Shown in pieces: positions 48,388-61,629 of a stretch of 64,000 nt of DNA. Below the pieces are notes generated by a model. The model saw nothing but the letters and a program-made list of their open reading frames with translations, made no database searches and was not told the origin of the DNA. The position numbers and the translations under genes were made by a program. Location: contig JAMKCF010000132.1 in assembly GCA_023634235.1 (NCBI GenBank), positions 124,001 through 188,000 of the forward strand, written 5' to 3'. Each line of letters opens with the position of its first letter. The stretch's first letter is position 1. This stretch comes from Pisaster brevispinus (lineage: Eukaryota > Echinodermata > Asteroidea > Forcipulatida > Asteriidae).

Positions 48388-51300
48388 ATGCTCAGAGACA
48401 CGGATCCACAACGAGGTGAGAGCCCTGATTCGTGGCTTTCCAGTGGTGGAAACCTTGTGCAAATCCGATGTTGTTATGGGTGTGATTTGACCCTCCTTGT
48501 ATTTTATTTCGTTTCTTCTTCTTTTTGTGCAGCTCTGTGTACAAAAATCCCACTGAAGATGCTTTTGAGTGGCTTTCTGAGTGTCCCAGCCTGCAGGCCA
48601 TTTCCGGCACGAAGATGGTGCACATCGGCCTAAAAAGTCTGATGTTGGGGTGAAGTGAAATTCAAGGCACACTCAGGTACAAATTTCGTCTCTCTAGCAT
48701 TTCTAGTTCATGAGTTATTCTCAACCTTAGCTCGGGTGTTGTTTCAAATCATTCTTCGGATGGACATATGTCTTGCCTTTGTTGTTGCTCGGCCCCGGCG
48801 CGTGGGCTAACTTGCCGGTGGTTGTAGCCCTATTCCGGGGCCGCTCGCCCCGCCTAGAAAATGCTCAGAGACACGGATCCACGACGAGGTGAGAGCCCTG
48901 ATTCGTGGCTTTCCAGTGGTGGAAACCTTGTGCAAATCCGATGTTGTTATGGGTGTGATTTGACCCTCCTTGTATTTTATTTCGTTTCTTCTTCTTTTTG
49001 TGCAGGTCTGTGTACAAAAATCCCACTGAAGATGCTTTTGAGTGGCTTTCTGAGTGTCCCAGCCTGCAGGCCATTTCCGGCACGAAGATGGTGCACATCG
49101 GCCCAAAAAGTCTAATGTTCGGGTGAAGTGGAATTCAAGGCACACTCAGGTACAAATTTCGTCTCTCTAGCATTTCTAGTTCATGAGTTATTCTCAAACT
49201 TAGCTCGGGTGTTGTTTCAAATCATTCTTCGGATGGACATATGTCTTGCCTTTGTTGTTGCTCGGCCCCGGCGCGTGGGCTAACTTGCCGGTGATTGTAG
49301 CCCTATTCCGGGGCCGCTCGCCCCGCCTAGAAAATGCTCAGAGACACGGATCCACAACGAGGTGAGAGCCCTGATTCGTGGCTTTCCAGTGGTGGAAACC
49401 TTGTGCAAATCCGATGTTGTTATGGGTGTGATTTGACCCTCCTTGTATTTTATTTCGTTTCTTCTTCTTTTTGTGCAGCTCTGTGTACAAAAATCCCACT
49501 GAAGATGCTTTTGAGTGGCTTTCTGAGTGTCCCAGCCTGCAGGCCATTTCCGGCACGAAGATGGTGCACATCGGCCCAAAAAGTCTGATGTTGGGGTGAA
49601 GTGGAATTCAAGGCACACTCAGGTACAAATTTCGTCTCTCTAGCATTTCTAGTTCATGAGTTATTCTCAAACTTAGCTCGGGTGTTGTTTCAAATCATTC
49701 TTCGGATGGACATATGTCTTGCCTTTGTTTTTGCTCGGCCCCGGCGCGTGGGCTAACTTGCCGGTGGTTGTAGCCCTATTCCGGGGCCGCTCGCCCCGCC
49801 TAGAAAATGCTCAGAGACATGGATCTACGACGAGGTGAGAGCCCTGATTCGTGGCTTTCCAGTGGTGGAAACCTTGTGCAAATCCGATGTTGTTATGGGT
49901 GTGATTTGACCCTCCTTGTATTTTATTTCGTTTCTTCTTCTTTTTGTGCAGCTCTGTGTACAAAAATCCCACTGAAGATGCTTTTGAGTGGCTTTCTGAG
50001 TGTCCCAGCCTGCAGGCCATTTCCGGCACGAAGATGGTGCACATCGGCCCAAAAAGTCTGATGTTGGGGTGAAGTGGAATTCAAGGCACACTCAGGTACA
50101 AATTTCGTCTCTCTAGCATTTCTAGTTCATGAGTTATTCTCAACCTTAGCTCGGGTGTTGTTTCAAATCATTCTTCGGATGGACATATGTCTTGCCTTTG
50201 TTGTTGCTCGGCCCCGGCGCGTGGGCTAACTTGCCGGTGGTTGTAGCCCTATTCCGGGGCCGCTCGCCCCGCCTAGAAAATGCTCAGAGACACGGATCTA
50301 CGACGAGGTGAGAGCCCTGATTCGTGGCTTTCCAGTGGTGGAAACCTTGTGCAAATCCGATGTTGTTATGGGTGTGATTTGACCCTCCTTGTATTTTATT
50401 TCGTTTCTTCTTCTTTTTGTGCAGCTCTGTGTACAAAAATCCCACTGAAGATGCTTTTGAGTGGCTTTCTGAGTGTCCCAGCCTGCAGGCCATTTCCGGC
50501 ACGAAGATGGTGCACATCGGCCCAAAAAGTCTGATGTTCGGGTGAAGTGGAATTCAAGGCACACTCAGGTACAAATTTCGTCTCTCTAGCATTTCTAGTT
50601 CATGAGTTATTCTCAAACTTAGCTCGGGTGTTGTTTCAAATCATTCTTCTGATGGACATATGTCTTGCCTTTGTTGTTGCTCGGCCCCGGCGCGTGGGCT
50701 AACTTGCCGGTGGTTGTAGCCCTATTCCGGGGCCGCTCGCCCCGCCTAGAAAATGCTCAGAGACACGGATCCACGACGAGGTGAGAGCCCTGATTCGTGG
50801 CTTTCCAGTGGTGGAAACCTTGTGCAAATCCGATGTTGTTATGGGTGTGATTTGACCCTCCTTGTATTTTATTTCGTTTCTTCTTCTTTTTGTGCAGCTC
50901 TGTGTACAAAAATCCCACTGAAGATGCTTTTGAGTGGCTTTCTGAGTGTCCCAGCCTGCAGGCCATTTCCGGCACGAAGATGGTGCACATCGGCCCAAAA
51001 AGTCTGATGTTCGGGTGAAGTGGAATTCAAGGCACACTCAGGTACAAATTTCGTCTCTCTAGCATTTCTAGTTCATGAGTTATTCTCAAACTTAGCTCGG
51101 GTGTTGTTTCAAATCATTCTTCGGATGGACATATGTCTTGCCTTTGTTGTTGCTCGGCCCCGGCGCGTGGGCTAACTTGCCGGTGGTTGTAGCCCTATTC
51201 CGGGGCCGCTCGCCCCGCCTAGAAAATGCTCAGAGACACGGATCTACAACGAGGTGAGAGCCCTGATTCGTGGCTTTCCAGTGGTGGAAACCTTGTGCAA

Positions 51301-51698
51301 ATCCGATGTTGTTATGGGTGTGATTGGACCCTCCTTGTATTTTATTTAGTTTCTTCTTCTTTTTGTGCAGCTCTGTGTACAAAAATCCCACTGAAGATGC
51401 TTTTGAGTGGCTTTCTGAGTGTCCCAGCCTGCAGGCCATTTCCGGCACGAAGATGGTGCACATCGGCCCAAAAAGTCTGATGTTCGGGTGAAGTGGAATT
51501 CAAGGCACACTCAGGTACAAATTTCGTCTCTCTAGCATTTCTAGTTCATGAGTTATTCTCAAACTTAGCTCGGGTGTTGTTTCAAATCATTCTTCTGATG
51601 GACATATGTCTTGCCTTTGTTGTTGCTCGGCCCCGGCGCGTGGGCTAACTTGCCGGTGGTTGTAGCCCTATTCCGGGGCCGCTCGCCCCGCCTAGAAA

Positions 51699-52172
51699 AT
51701 GCTCAGAGACACGGATCCACAACGAGGTGAGAGCCCTGATTCGTGGCTTTCCAGTGGTGGAAACCTTGTGCAAATCCGATGTTGTTATGGGTGTGATTTG
51801 ACCCTCCTTGTATTTTATTTCGTTTCTTCTTCCTTTTTGTGCAGCTCTGTGTACAAAAATCCCACTGAAGATGCTTTTGAGTGGCTTTCTGAGTGTCCCA
51901 GCCTGCAGGCCATTTCCGGCACGAAGATGGTGCACATCGGCCCAAAAAGTTAAATGTTCGGGTGAAGTGGAATTCAAGGCACACTCAGGTACAAATTTCG
52001 TCTCTCTAGCATTTCTAGTTCATGAGTTATTCTCAAACTTAGCTCGGGTGTTGTTTCAAATCATTCTTCGGATGGACATATGTCTTGCCTTTGTTGTTGC
52101 TCGGCCCCGGCGCGTGGGCTAACTTGCCGGTGGTTGTAGCCCTATTCCGGGGCCGCTCGCCCCGCCTAGAAA
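51699..52172 (+). repeat. 474-base unit with a C inserted in the T-rich tract
   Basis: TTCTTCCTTTTTGTGCAG replaces TTCTTCTTTTTGTGCAG, the only one-base gain in this tract in the window. Otherwise it is an AAGTTAAATG-type unit like 47915. The acceptor AG is intact. Confidence 0.88.
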
Positions 52173-53117
52173 ATGCTCAGAGACACGGATCCACAACGAG
52201 GTGAGAGCCCTGATTCGTGGCTTTCCAGTGGTGGAAACCTTGTGCAAATCCGATGTTGTTATGGGTGTGATTTGACCCTCCTTGTATTTTATTTCGTTTC
52301 TTCTTCTTTTTGTGCAGCTCTGTGTACAAAAATCCCACTGAAGATGCTTTTGAGTGGCTTTCTGAGTGTCCCAGCCTGCAGGCCATTTCCGGCACGAAGA
52401 TGGTGCACATCGGCCCAAAAAGTCTGATGTTGGGGTGAAGTGGAATTCAAGGCACACTCAGGTACAAATTTCGTCTCTCTAGCATTTCTAGTTCATGAGT
52501 TATTCTCAACCTTAGCTCGGGTGTTGTTTCAAATCATTCTTCGGATGGACATATGTCTTGCCTTTGTTGTTGCTCGGCCCCGGCGCGTGGGCTAACTTGC
52601 CGGTGGTTGTAGCCCTATTCCGGGGCCGCTCGCCCGCCTAGAAAATGCTCAGAGACACGGATCCACGACGAGGTGAGAGCCCTGATTCGTGGCTTTCCAG
52701 TGGTGGAAACCTTGTGCAAATCCGATGTTGTTATGGGTGTGATTTGACCCTCCTTGTATTTTATTTCGTTTCTTCTTCTTTTTGTGCAGCTCTGTGTACA
52801 AAAATCCCACTGAAGATGCTTTTGAGTGGCTTTCTGAGTGTCCCAGCCTGCAGGCCATTTCCGGCACGAAGATGGTGCACATCGGCCCAAAAAGTCTGAT
52901 GTTCGGGTGAAGTGGAATTCAAGGCACACTCAGGTACAAATTTCGTCTCTCTAGCATTTCTAGCTCATGAGTTATTCTCAAACTTAGCTCGGGTGTTGTT
53001 TCAAATCATTCTTCGGATGGACATATGTCTTGCCTTTGTTGTTGCTCGGCCCCGGCGCGTGGGCTAACTTGCCGGTGGTTGTAGCCCTATTCCGGGGCCG
53101 CTCGCCCCGCCTAGAAA

Positions 53118-53590
53118 ATGCTCAGAGACACGGATCCACGACGAGGTGAGAGCCCTGATTCGTGGCTTTCCAGTGGTGGAAACCTTGTGCAAATCCGATG
53201 TTGTTATGGGTGTGATTTGACCCTCCTTGTATTTTATTTCGTTTCTTCTTCTTTTTGTGCAGCTCTGTGTACAAAAATCCCACTGAAGATGCTTTTGAGT
53301 GGCTTTCTGAGTGTCCCAGCCTGCAGGCCATTTCCGGCACGAAGATGGTGCACATCGGCCCAAAAAGTCTGATGTTCGGGTGAAGTGGAATTCAAGGCAC
53401 ACTCAGGTACAAATTTCGTCTCTCTAGCATTTCTAGCTCATGAGTTATTCTCAAACTTAGCTCGGGTGTTGTTTCAAATCATTCTTCGGATGGACATATG
53501 TCTTGCCTTTGTTGTTGCTCGGCCCCGGCGCGTGGGCTAACTTGCCGGTGGTTGTAGCCCTATTCCGGGGCCGCTCGCCCCGCCTAAAAA
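53118..53590 (+). repeat. Family B reference unit (473 bases)
   Basis: Internal map: exon-like A 3' part 53118-53145; intron-like 1 53146-53262; exon-like B 53263-53406 with its open frame from 53264 to a TGA; intron-like 2 53407-53557 (151 bases, containing GACATATGTC); and the first 33 bases of the next exon-like A 53558-53590. The parts are the same as in the family A reference unit, except that intron-like 2 is two bases longer. Confidence 0.85.
53558..53590 (+). other. GC-rich hairpin-capable element before the anchor
   Basis: Each unit has CGGGGC, a five-base spacer CGCTC, and GCCCCG, a perfect 6-base stem. It is the commonest place for one-base losses: GCTCGCCCGCC near 7852, 13498, 18205, 20090, 21972 and 52633, and GGGTCGCTCG near 45057, 56880 and 58771. 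Substitutions cluster here too (GGGGCAGCTCGCTCAGCC, GGGGAAGCTCG, GCTCACGCC, GCTCGGCCCGCC). Structure-induced slippage is the likely cause. Confidence 0.6.
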
Positions 53591-55009
53591 ATGCTCAGAG
53601 ACACGGATCCACGACGAGGTGAGAGCCCTGATTCGTGGCTTTCCAGTGGTGGAAACCTTGTGCAAATCCGATGTTGTTATGGGTGTGATTTGACCCTCCT
53701 TGTATTTTATTTCGTTTCTTCTTCTTTTTGTGCAGCTCTGTGTACAAAAATCCCACTGAAGATGCTTTTGAGTGGCTTTCTGAGTGTCCCAGCCTGCAGG
53801 CCATTTCCGGCACGAAGATGGTGCACATCGGCCCAAAAAGTCTGATGTTCGGGTGAAGTGGAATTCAAGGCACACTCAGGTACAAATTTCGTCTCTCTAG
53901 CATTTCTAGCTCATGAGTTATTCTCAAACTTAGCTCGGGTGTTGTTTCAAATCATTCTTCGGATGGACATATGTCTTGCCTTTGTTGTTGCTCGGCCCCG
54001 GCGCGTGGGCTAACTTGCCGGTGGTTGTAGCCCTATTCCGGGGCCGCTCGCCCCGCCTAGAAAATGCTCAGAGACACGGATCCACGACGAGGTGAGAGCC
54101 CTGATTCGTGGCTTTCCAGTGGTGGAAACCTTGTGCAAATCCGATGTTGTTATGGGTGTGATTTGACCCTCCTTGTATTTTATTTCGTTTCTTCTTCTTT
54201 TTGTGCAGCTCTGTGTACAAAAATCCCACTGAAGATGCTTTTGAGTGGCTTTCTGAGTGTCCCAGCCTGCAGGCCATTTCCGGCACGAAGATGGTGCACA
54301 TCGGCCCAAAAAGTCTGATGTTCGGGTGAAGTGGAATTCAAGGCACACTCAGGTACAAATTTCGTCTCTCTAGCATTTCTAGCTCATGAGTTATTCTCAA
54401 ACTTAGCTCGGGTGTTGTTTCAAATCATTCTTCGGATGGACATATGTCTTGCCTTTGTTGTTGCTCGGCCCCGGCGCGTGGGCTAACTTGCCGGTGGTTG
54501 TAGCCCTATTCCGGGGCCGCTCGCCCCGCCTAGAAAATGCTCAGAGACACGGATCCACGACGAGGTGAGAGCCCTGATTCGTGGCTTTCCAGTGGTGGAA
54601 ACCTTGTGCAAATCCGATGTTGTTATGGGTGTGATTTGACCCTCCTTGTATTTTATTTCGTTTCTTCTTCTTTTTGTGCAGCTCTGTGTACAAAAATCCC
54701 ACTGAAGATGCTTTTGAGTGGCTTTCTGAGTGTCCCAGCCTGCAGGCCATTTCCGGCACGAAGATGGTGCACATCGGCCCAAAAAGTCTGATGTTCGGGT
54801 GAAGTGGAATTCAAGGCACACTCAGGTACAAATTTCGTCTCTCTAGCATTTCTAGCTCATGAGTTATTCTCAAACTTAGCTCGGGTATTGTTTCAAATCA
54901 TTCTTCGGATGGACATATGTCTTGCCTTTGTTGTTGCTCGGCCCCGGCGCGTGGGCTAACTTGCCGGTGGTTGTAGCCCTATTCCGGGGCCGCTCGCCCC
55001 GCCTAGAAA

Positions 55010-57373
55010 ATGCTCAGAGACACGGATCCACGACGAGGTGAGAGCCCTGATTCGTGGCTTTCCAGTGGTGGAAACCTTGTGCAAATCCGATGTTGTTATG
55101 GGTGTGATTTGACCCTCCTTGTATTTTATTTCGTTTCTTCTTCTTTTTGTGCAGCTCTGTGTACAAAAATCCCACTGAAGATGCTTTTGAGTGGCTTTCT
55201 GAGTGTCCCAGCCTGCAGGCCATTTCCGGCACGAAGATGGTGCACATCGGCCCAAAAAGTTAAATGTTCGGGTGAAGTGGAATTCAAGGCACACTCAGGT
55301 ACAAATTTCGTCTCTCTAGCATTTCTAGTACATGAGTTATTCTCAAACTTAGCTCGGGTGTTGTTTCAAATCATTCTTCGGATGGACATATGTCTTGCCT
55401 TTGTTGTTGCTCGGCCCCGGCGCGTGGGCTAACTTGCCGGTGGTTGTAGCCCTATTCCGGGGCCGCTCGCCCCGCCTAGAAAATGCTCAGAGACACGGAT
55501 CCACAACGAGGTGAGAGCCCTGATTCGTGGCTTTCCAGTGGTGGAAACCTTGTGCAAATCCGATGTTGTTATGGGTGTGATTTGACCCTCCTTGTATTTT
55601 ATTTCGTTTCTTCTTCTTTTTGTGCAGCTCTGTGTACAAAAATCCCACTGAAGATGCTTTTGAGTGGCTTTCTGAGTGTCCCAGCCTGCAGGCCATTTCC
55701 GGCACGAAGATGGTGCACATCGGCCCAAAAAGTCTGATGTTGGGGTGAAGTGGAATTCAAGGCACACTCAGGTACAAATTTCGTCTCTCTAGCATTTCTA
55801 GTTCATGAGTTATTCTCAACCTTAGCTCGGGTGTTGTTTCAAATCATTCTTCGGATGGACATATGTCTTGCCTTTGTTGTTGCTCGGCCCCGGCGCGTGG
55901 GCTAACTTGCCGGTGGTTGTAGCCCTATTCCGGGGCCGCTCGCCCCGCCTAGAAAATGCTCAGAGACACGGATCCACGACGAGGTGAGAGCCCTGATTCG
56001 TGGCTTTCCAGTGGTGGAAACCTTGTGCAAATCCGATGTTGTTATGGGTGTGATTTGACCCTCCTTGTATTTTATTTCGTTTCTTCTTCTTTTTGTGCAG
56101 CTCTGTGTACAAAAATCCCACTGAAGATGCTTTTGAGTGGCTTTCTGAGTGTCCCAGCCTGCAGGCCATTTCCGGCACGAAGATGGTGCACATCGGCCCA
56201 AAAAGTCTGATGTTGGGGTGAAGTGGAATTCAAGGCACACTCAGGTACAAATTTCGTCTCTCTAGCATTTCTAGTTCATGAGTTATTCTCAACCTTAGCT
56301 CGGGTGTTGTTTCAAATCATTCTTCGGATGGACATATGTCTTGCCTTTGTTGTTGCTCGGCCCCGGCGCGTGGGCTAACTTGCCGGTGGTTGTAGCCCTA
56401 TTCCGGGGCCGCTCGCCCCGCCTAGAAAATGCTCAGAGACACGGATCCACGACGAGGTGAGAGCCCTGATTCGTGGCTTTCCAGTGGTGGAAACCTTGTG
56501 CAAATCCGATGTTGTTATGGGTGTGATTTGACCCTCCTTGTATTTTATTTCGTTTCTTCTTCTTTTTGTGCAGCTCTGTGTACAAAAATCCCACTGAAGA
56601 TGCTTTTGAGTGGCTTTCTGAGTGTCCCAGCCTGCAGGCCATTTCCGGCACGAAGATGGTGCACATCGGCCCAAAAAGTCTGATGTTCGGGTGAAGTGGA
56701 ATTCAAGGCACACTCAGGTACAAATTTCGTCTCTCTAGCATTTCTAGTTCATGAGTTATTCTCAAACTTAGCTCGGGTGTTGTTTCAAATCATTCTTCGG
56801 ATGGACATATGTCTTGCCTTTGTTGTTGCTCGGCCCCGGTGCGTGGGCTAACTTGCCGGTGGTTGTAGCCCTATTCCGGGTCGCTCGCCCCGCCTAGAAA
56901 ATGCTCAGAGACACGGATCCACGACGAGGTGAGAGCCCTGATTCGTGGCTTTCCAGTGGTGGAAACCTTGTGCAAATCCGATGTTGTTATGGGTGTGATT
57001 TGACCCTCCTTGTATTTTATTTCGTTTCTTCTTCTTTTTGTGCAGCTCTGTGTACAAAAATCCCACTGAAGATGCTTTTGAGTGGCTTTCTGAGTGTCCC
57101 AGCCTGCAGGCCATTTCCGGCACGAAGATGGTGCACATCGGCCCAAAAAGTCTGATGTTCGGGTGAAGTGGAATTCAAGGCACACTCAGGTACAAATTTC
57201 GTCTCTCTAGCATTTCTAGTTCATGAGTTATTCTCAAACTTAGCTCGGGTGTTGTTTCAAATCATTCTTCGGATGGACATATGTCTTGCCTTTGTTGTTG
57301 CTCGGCCCCGGCGCGTGGGCTAACTTGCCGGTGGTTGTAGCCCTATTCCGGGGCCGCTCGCCCCGCCTAGAAA
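55010..57373 (+). repeat. Five-unit block (AAGTTAAATG, two GATGTTGGGG, plain, GGGTCGC)
   Basis: Order: 55010 has AAGTTAAATG and TAGTACATGAG; 55483 has CCACAACGAG and GATGTTGGGG; 55956 has GATGTTGGGG; 56429 is plain but followed by CCCCGGTGCG and GGGTCGCTCG; 56901 is plain. The block from 57374 repeats this order with one GATGTTGGGG unit missing. Confidence 0.8.
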
Positions 57374-59264
57374 ATGCTCAGAGACACGGATCCACAACGA
57401 GGTGAGAGCCCTGATTCGTGGCTTTCCAGTGGTGGAAACCTTGTGCAAATCCGATGTTGTTATGGGTGTGATTTGACCCTCCTTGTATTTTATTTCGTTT
57501 CTTCTTCTTTTTGTGCAGCTCTGTGTACAAAAATCCCACTGAAGATGCTTTTGAGTGGCTTTCTGAGTGTCCCAGCCTGCAGGCCATTTCCGGCACGAAG
57601 ATGGTGCACATCGGCCCAAAAAGTTAAATGTTCGGGTGAAGTGGAATTCAAGGCACACTCAGGTACAAATTTCGTCTCTCTAGCATTTCTAGTACATGAG
57701 TTATTCTCAAACTTAGCTCGGGTGTTGTTTCAAATCATTCTTCGGATGGACATATGTCTTGCCTTTGTTGTTGCTCGGCCCCGGCGCGTGGGCTAACTTG
57801 CCGGTGGTTGTAGCCCTATTCCGGGGCCGCTCGCCCCGCCTAGAAAATGCTCAGAGACACGGATCCACAACGAGGTGAGAGCCCTGATTCGTGGCTTTCC
57901 AGTGGTGGAAACCTTGTGCAAATCCGATGTTGTTATGGGTGTGATTTGACCCTCCTTGTATTTTATTTCGTTTCTTCTTCTTTTTGTGCAGCTCTGTGTA
58001 CAAAAATCCCACTGAAGATGCTTTTGAGTGGCTTTCTGAGTGTCCCAGCCTGCAGGCCATTTCCGGCACGAAGATGGTGCACATCGGCCCAAAAAGTCTG
58101 ATGTTGGGGTGAAGTGGAATTCAAGGCACACTCAGGTACAAATTTCGTCTCTCTAGCATTTCTAGTTCATGAGTTATTCTCAAACTTAGCTCGGGTGTTG
58201 TTTCAAATCATTCTTCGGATGGACATATGTCTTGCCTTTGTTGTTGCTCGGCCCCGGCGCGTGGGCTAACTTGCCGGTGGTTGTAGCCCTATTCCGGGGC
58301 CGCTCGCCCCGCCTAGAAAATGCTCAGAGACACGGATCCACGACGAGGTGAGAGCCCTGATTCGTGGCTTTCCAGTGGTGGAAACCTTGTGCAAATCCGA
58401 TGTTGTTATGGGTGTGATTTGACCCTCCTTGTATTTTATTTCGTTTCTTCTTCTTTTTGTGCAGCTCTGTGTACAAAAATCCCACTGAAGATGCTTTTGA
58501 GTGGCTTTCTGAGTGTCCCAGCCTGCAGGCCATTTCCGGCACGAAGATGGTGCACATCGGCCCAAAAAGTCTGATGTTCGGGTGAAGTGGAATTCAAGGC
58601 ACACTCAGGTACAAATTTCGTCTCTCTAGCATTTCTAGTTCATGAGTTATTCTCAAACTTAGCTCGGGTGTTGTTTCAAATCATTCTTCGGATGGACATA
58701 TGTCTTGCCTTTGTTGTTGCTCGGCCCCGGTGCGTGGGCTAACTTGCCGGTGGTTGTAGCCCTATTCCGGGTCGCTCGCCCCGCCTAGAAAATGCTCAGA
58801 GACACGGATCCACGACGAGGTGAGAGCCCTGATTCGTGGCTTTCCAGTGGTGGAAACCTTGTGCAAATCCGATGTTGTTATGGGTGTGATTGGACCCTCC
58901 TTGTATTTTATTTCGTTTCTTCTTCTTTTTGTGCAGCTCTGTGTACAAAAATCCCACTGAAGATGCTTTTGAGTGGCTTTCTGAGTGTCCCAGCCTGCAG
59001 GCCATTTCCGGCACGAAGATGGTGCACATCGGCCCAAAAAGTCTAATGTTGGGGTGAAGTGGAATTCAAGGCACACTCAGGTACAAATTTCGTCTCTCTA
59101 GCATTTCTAGTTCATGAGTTATTCTCAAACTTAGCTCGGGTGTTGTTTCAAATCATTCTTCGGATGGACATATGTCTTGCCTTTGTTGTTGCTCGGCCCC
59201 GGCGCGTGGGCTAACTTGCCGGTGGTTGTAGCCCTATTCCGGGGCCGCTCGCCCCGCCTAGAAA
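57374..59264 (+). repeat. Four-unit block derived from 55010-57373 by loss of one unit
   Basis: 57374 has AAGTTAAATG and TAGTACATGAG; 57847 has GATGTTGGGG; 58320 is plain and followed by CCCCGGTGCG and GGGTCGCTCG; 58792 has GATTGGACCC, AGTCTAATG and TTGGGG. The first units lie 2364 bases from their partners and the later ones 1891 bases, exactly one unit less. That step is the trace of an unequal exchange. Confidence 0.8.
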
Positions 59265-59737
59265 ATGCTCAGAGACACGGATCCACGACGAGGTGAGAGC
59301 CCTAATTCGTGGCTTTCCAGTGGTGGAAACCTTGTGCAAATCCGATGTTGTTATGGGTGTGATTTGACCCTCCTTGTATTTTATTTCGTTTCTTCTTCTT
59401 TTTGTGCATCTCTGTGTACAAAAATCCCACTGAAGATGCTTTTGAGTGGCTTTCTGAGTGTCCCAGCCTGCAGGCCATTTCCGGCACGAAGATGGTGCAC
59501 ATCGGCCCAAAAAGTCTGATGTTCGGGTGAAGTGGAATTCAAGGCACACTCAGGTACAAATTTCGTCTCTCTAGCATTTCTAGTTCATGAGTTATTCTCA
59601 AACTTAGCTCGGGTGTTGTTTCAAATCATTCTTCGGATGGACATATGTCTTGCCTTTGTTGTTGCTCGGCCCCGGCGCGTGGGCTAACTTGCCGGTGGTT
59701 GTAGCCCTATTCCGGGGCCGCTCGCCCCGCCTAGAAA
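59265..59737 (+). repeat. Unit with destroyed acceptor-like site
   Basis: TTTTTGTGCATCTCTG near 59408 replaces TTTTTGTGCAGCTCTG, removing the AG at the end of the first intron-like segment. The unit also has CCCTAATTCG. It is the only acceptor loss of this kind I see. Confidence 0.88.
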
Positions 59738-61156
59738 ATGCTCAGAGACACGGATCTACGACGAGGTGAGAGCCCTGATTCGTGGCTTTCCAGTGGTGGA
59801 AACCTTGTGCAAATCCGATGTTGTTATGGGTGTGATTTGACCCTCCTTGTATTTTATTTCGTTTCTTCTTCTTTTTGTGCAGCTCTGTGTACAAAAATCC
59901 CACTGAAGATGCTTTTGAGTGGCATTCTGAGTGTCCCAGCCTGCAGGCCATTTCCGGCACGAAGATGGTGCACATCGGCCCAAAAAGTCTGATGTTCGGG
60001 TGAAGTGGAATTCAAGGCACACTCAGGTACAAATTTCGTCTCTCTAACATTTCTAGCTCATGAGTTATTCTCAAACTTAGCTCGGGTGTTGTTTCAAATC
60101 ATTCTTCGGATGGACATATGTCTTGCCTTTGTTGTTGCTCGGCCCCGGCGCGTGGGCTAACTTGCCGGTGGTTGTAGCCCTATTCCGGGGCCGCTCGCCC
60201 CGCCTAGAAAATGCTCAGAGACACGGATCTACAACGAGGTGAGAGCCCTGATTCGTGGCTTTCCAGTGGTGGAAACCTTGTGCAAATCCGATGTTGTTAT
60301 GGGTGTGATTTGACCCTCCTTGTATTTTATTTCGTTTCTTCTTCTTTTTGTGCAGCTCTGTGTACAAAAATCCCACTGAAGATGCTTTTGAGTGGCTTTC
60401 TGAGTGTCCCAGCCTGCAGGCCATTTCCGGCACGAAGATGGTGCACATCGGCCCAAAAAGTCTGATGTTCGGGTGAAGTGGAATTCAAGGCACACTCAGG
60501 TACAAATTTCGTCTCTCTAGCATTTCTAGCTCATGAGTTATTCTCAAACTTAGCTCGGGTGTTGTTTCAAATCATTCTTCGGATGGACATATGTCTTGCC
60601 TTTGTTGTTGCTCGGCCCCGGCGCGTGGGCTAACTTGCCGGTGGTTGTAGCCCTATTCCGGGGCCGCTCGCCCCGCCTAGAAAATGCTCAGAGACACGGA
60701 TCTACGACGAGGTGAGAGCCCTGATTCGTGGCTTTCCAGTGGTGGAAACCTTGTGCAAATCCGATGTTGTTATGGGTGTGATTTGACCCTCCTTGTATTT
60801 TATTTCGTTTCTTCTTCTTTTTGTGCAGCTCTGTGTACAAAAATCCCACTGAAGATGCTTTTGAGTGGCTTTCTGAGTGTCCCAGCCTGCAGGCCATTTC
60901 CGGCACGAAGATGGTGCACATCGGCCCAAAAAGTCTGATGTTCGGGTGAAGTGGAATTCAAGGCACACTCAGGTACAAATTTCGTCTCTCTAGCATTTCT
61001 AGCTCATGAGTTATTCTCAAACTTAGCTCGGGTGTTGTTTCAAATAATTCTTCGGATGGACATATGTCTTGCCTTTGTTGTTGCTCGGCCCCGGCGCGTG
61101 GGCTAACTTGCCGGTGGTTGTAGCCCTATTCCGGGGCCGCTCGCCCCGCCTAGAAA

Positions 61157-61629
61157 ATGCTCAGAGACACGGATCCACGACGAGCTGAGAGCCCTGATTC
61201 GTGGCTTTCCAGTGGTGGAAACCTTGTGCAAATCCGATGTTGTTATGGGTGTGATTTGACCCTCCTTGTATTTTATTTCGTTGCTTCTTCTTTTTGTGCA
61301 GCTGTGTGTACAAAAATCCCACTGAAGATGCTTTTGAGTGGCTTTCTGAGTGTCCCAGCCTGCAGGCCATTTCCGGCACGAAGATGGTGCACATCGGCCC
61401 AAAAAGTCTGATGTTCGGGTGAAGTGGAATTCAAGGCACACTCAGGTACAAATTTCGTCTCTCTAGCATTTCTAGCTCATGAGTTATTCTCAAACTTAGC
61501 TCGGGTGTTGTTTCAAATCATTCTTCGGATGGACATATGTCTTGCCTTTGTTGTTGCTCGGCCCCGGCGCGTGGGCTAACTTGCCGGTGGTTGTAGCCCT
61601 ATTCCGGGGCCGCTCGCCCCGCCTAGAAA
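61157..61629 (+). repeat. Unit with donor loss and CAGCTGTGTG, copy 1
   Basis: It has GAGCTGAG (donor-like GT lost) and CAGCTGTGTGTAC after the acceptor. This copy alone has CGTTGCTTCTTC. The unit at 62576, three units and 1419 bases downstream, shares both main marks, giving a local three-unit period. Confidence 0.85.

Larger units (their letters stand above)
52645..55009 (+). repeat. Homogenised run of five family B units with TAGCTCATGAG
   Basis: Five successive units (52645, 53118, 53591, 54064, 54537) are almost identical and all have TAGCTCATGAG where units on either side have TAGTTCATGAG or TAGTACATGAG. The differences I see are GCTCGCCCGCC before the first, CCTAAAAAATGC before 53591 and GGGTATTG near 54887. 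This looks like recent local amplification of a single unit. Confidence 0.87.

Noticed and set aside
17276..57796. Longer plus frames of 140 or 145 codons in a few units (for example 17276, 19159, 21042, 47915, 55010, 57374)
   Set aside because: They arise only because a local change (AGTCTTATG or AAGTTAAATG) removes the usual stop of the anchor frame. They read through both intron-like segments.
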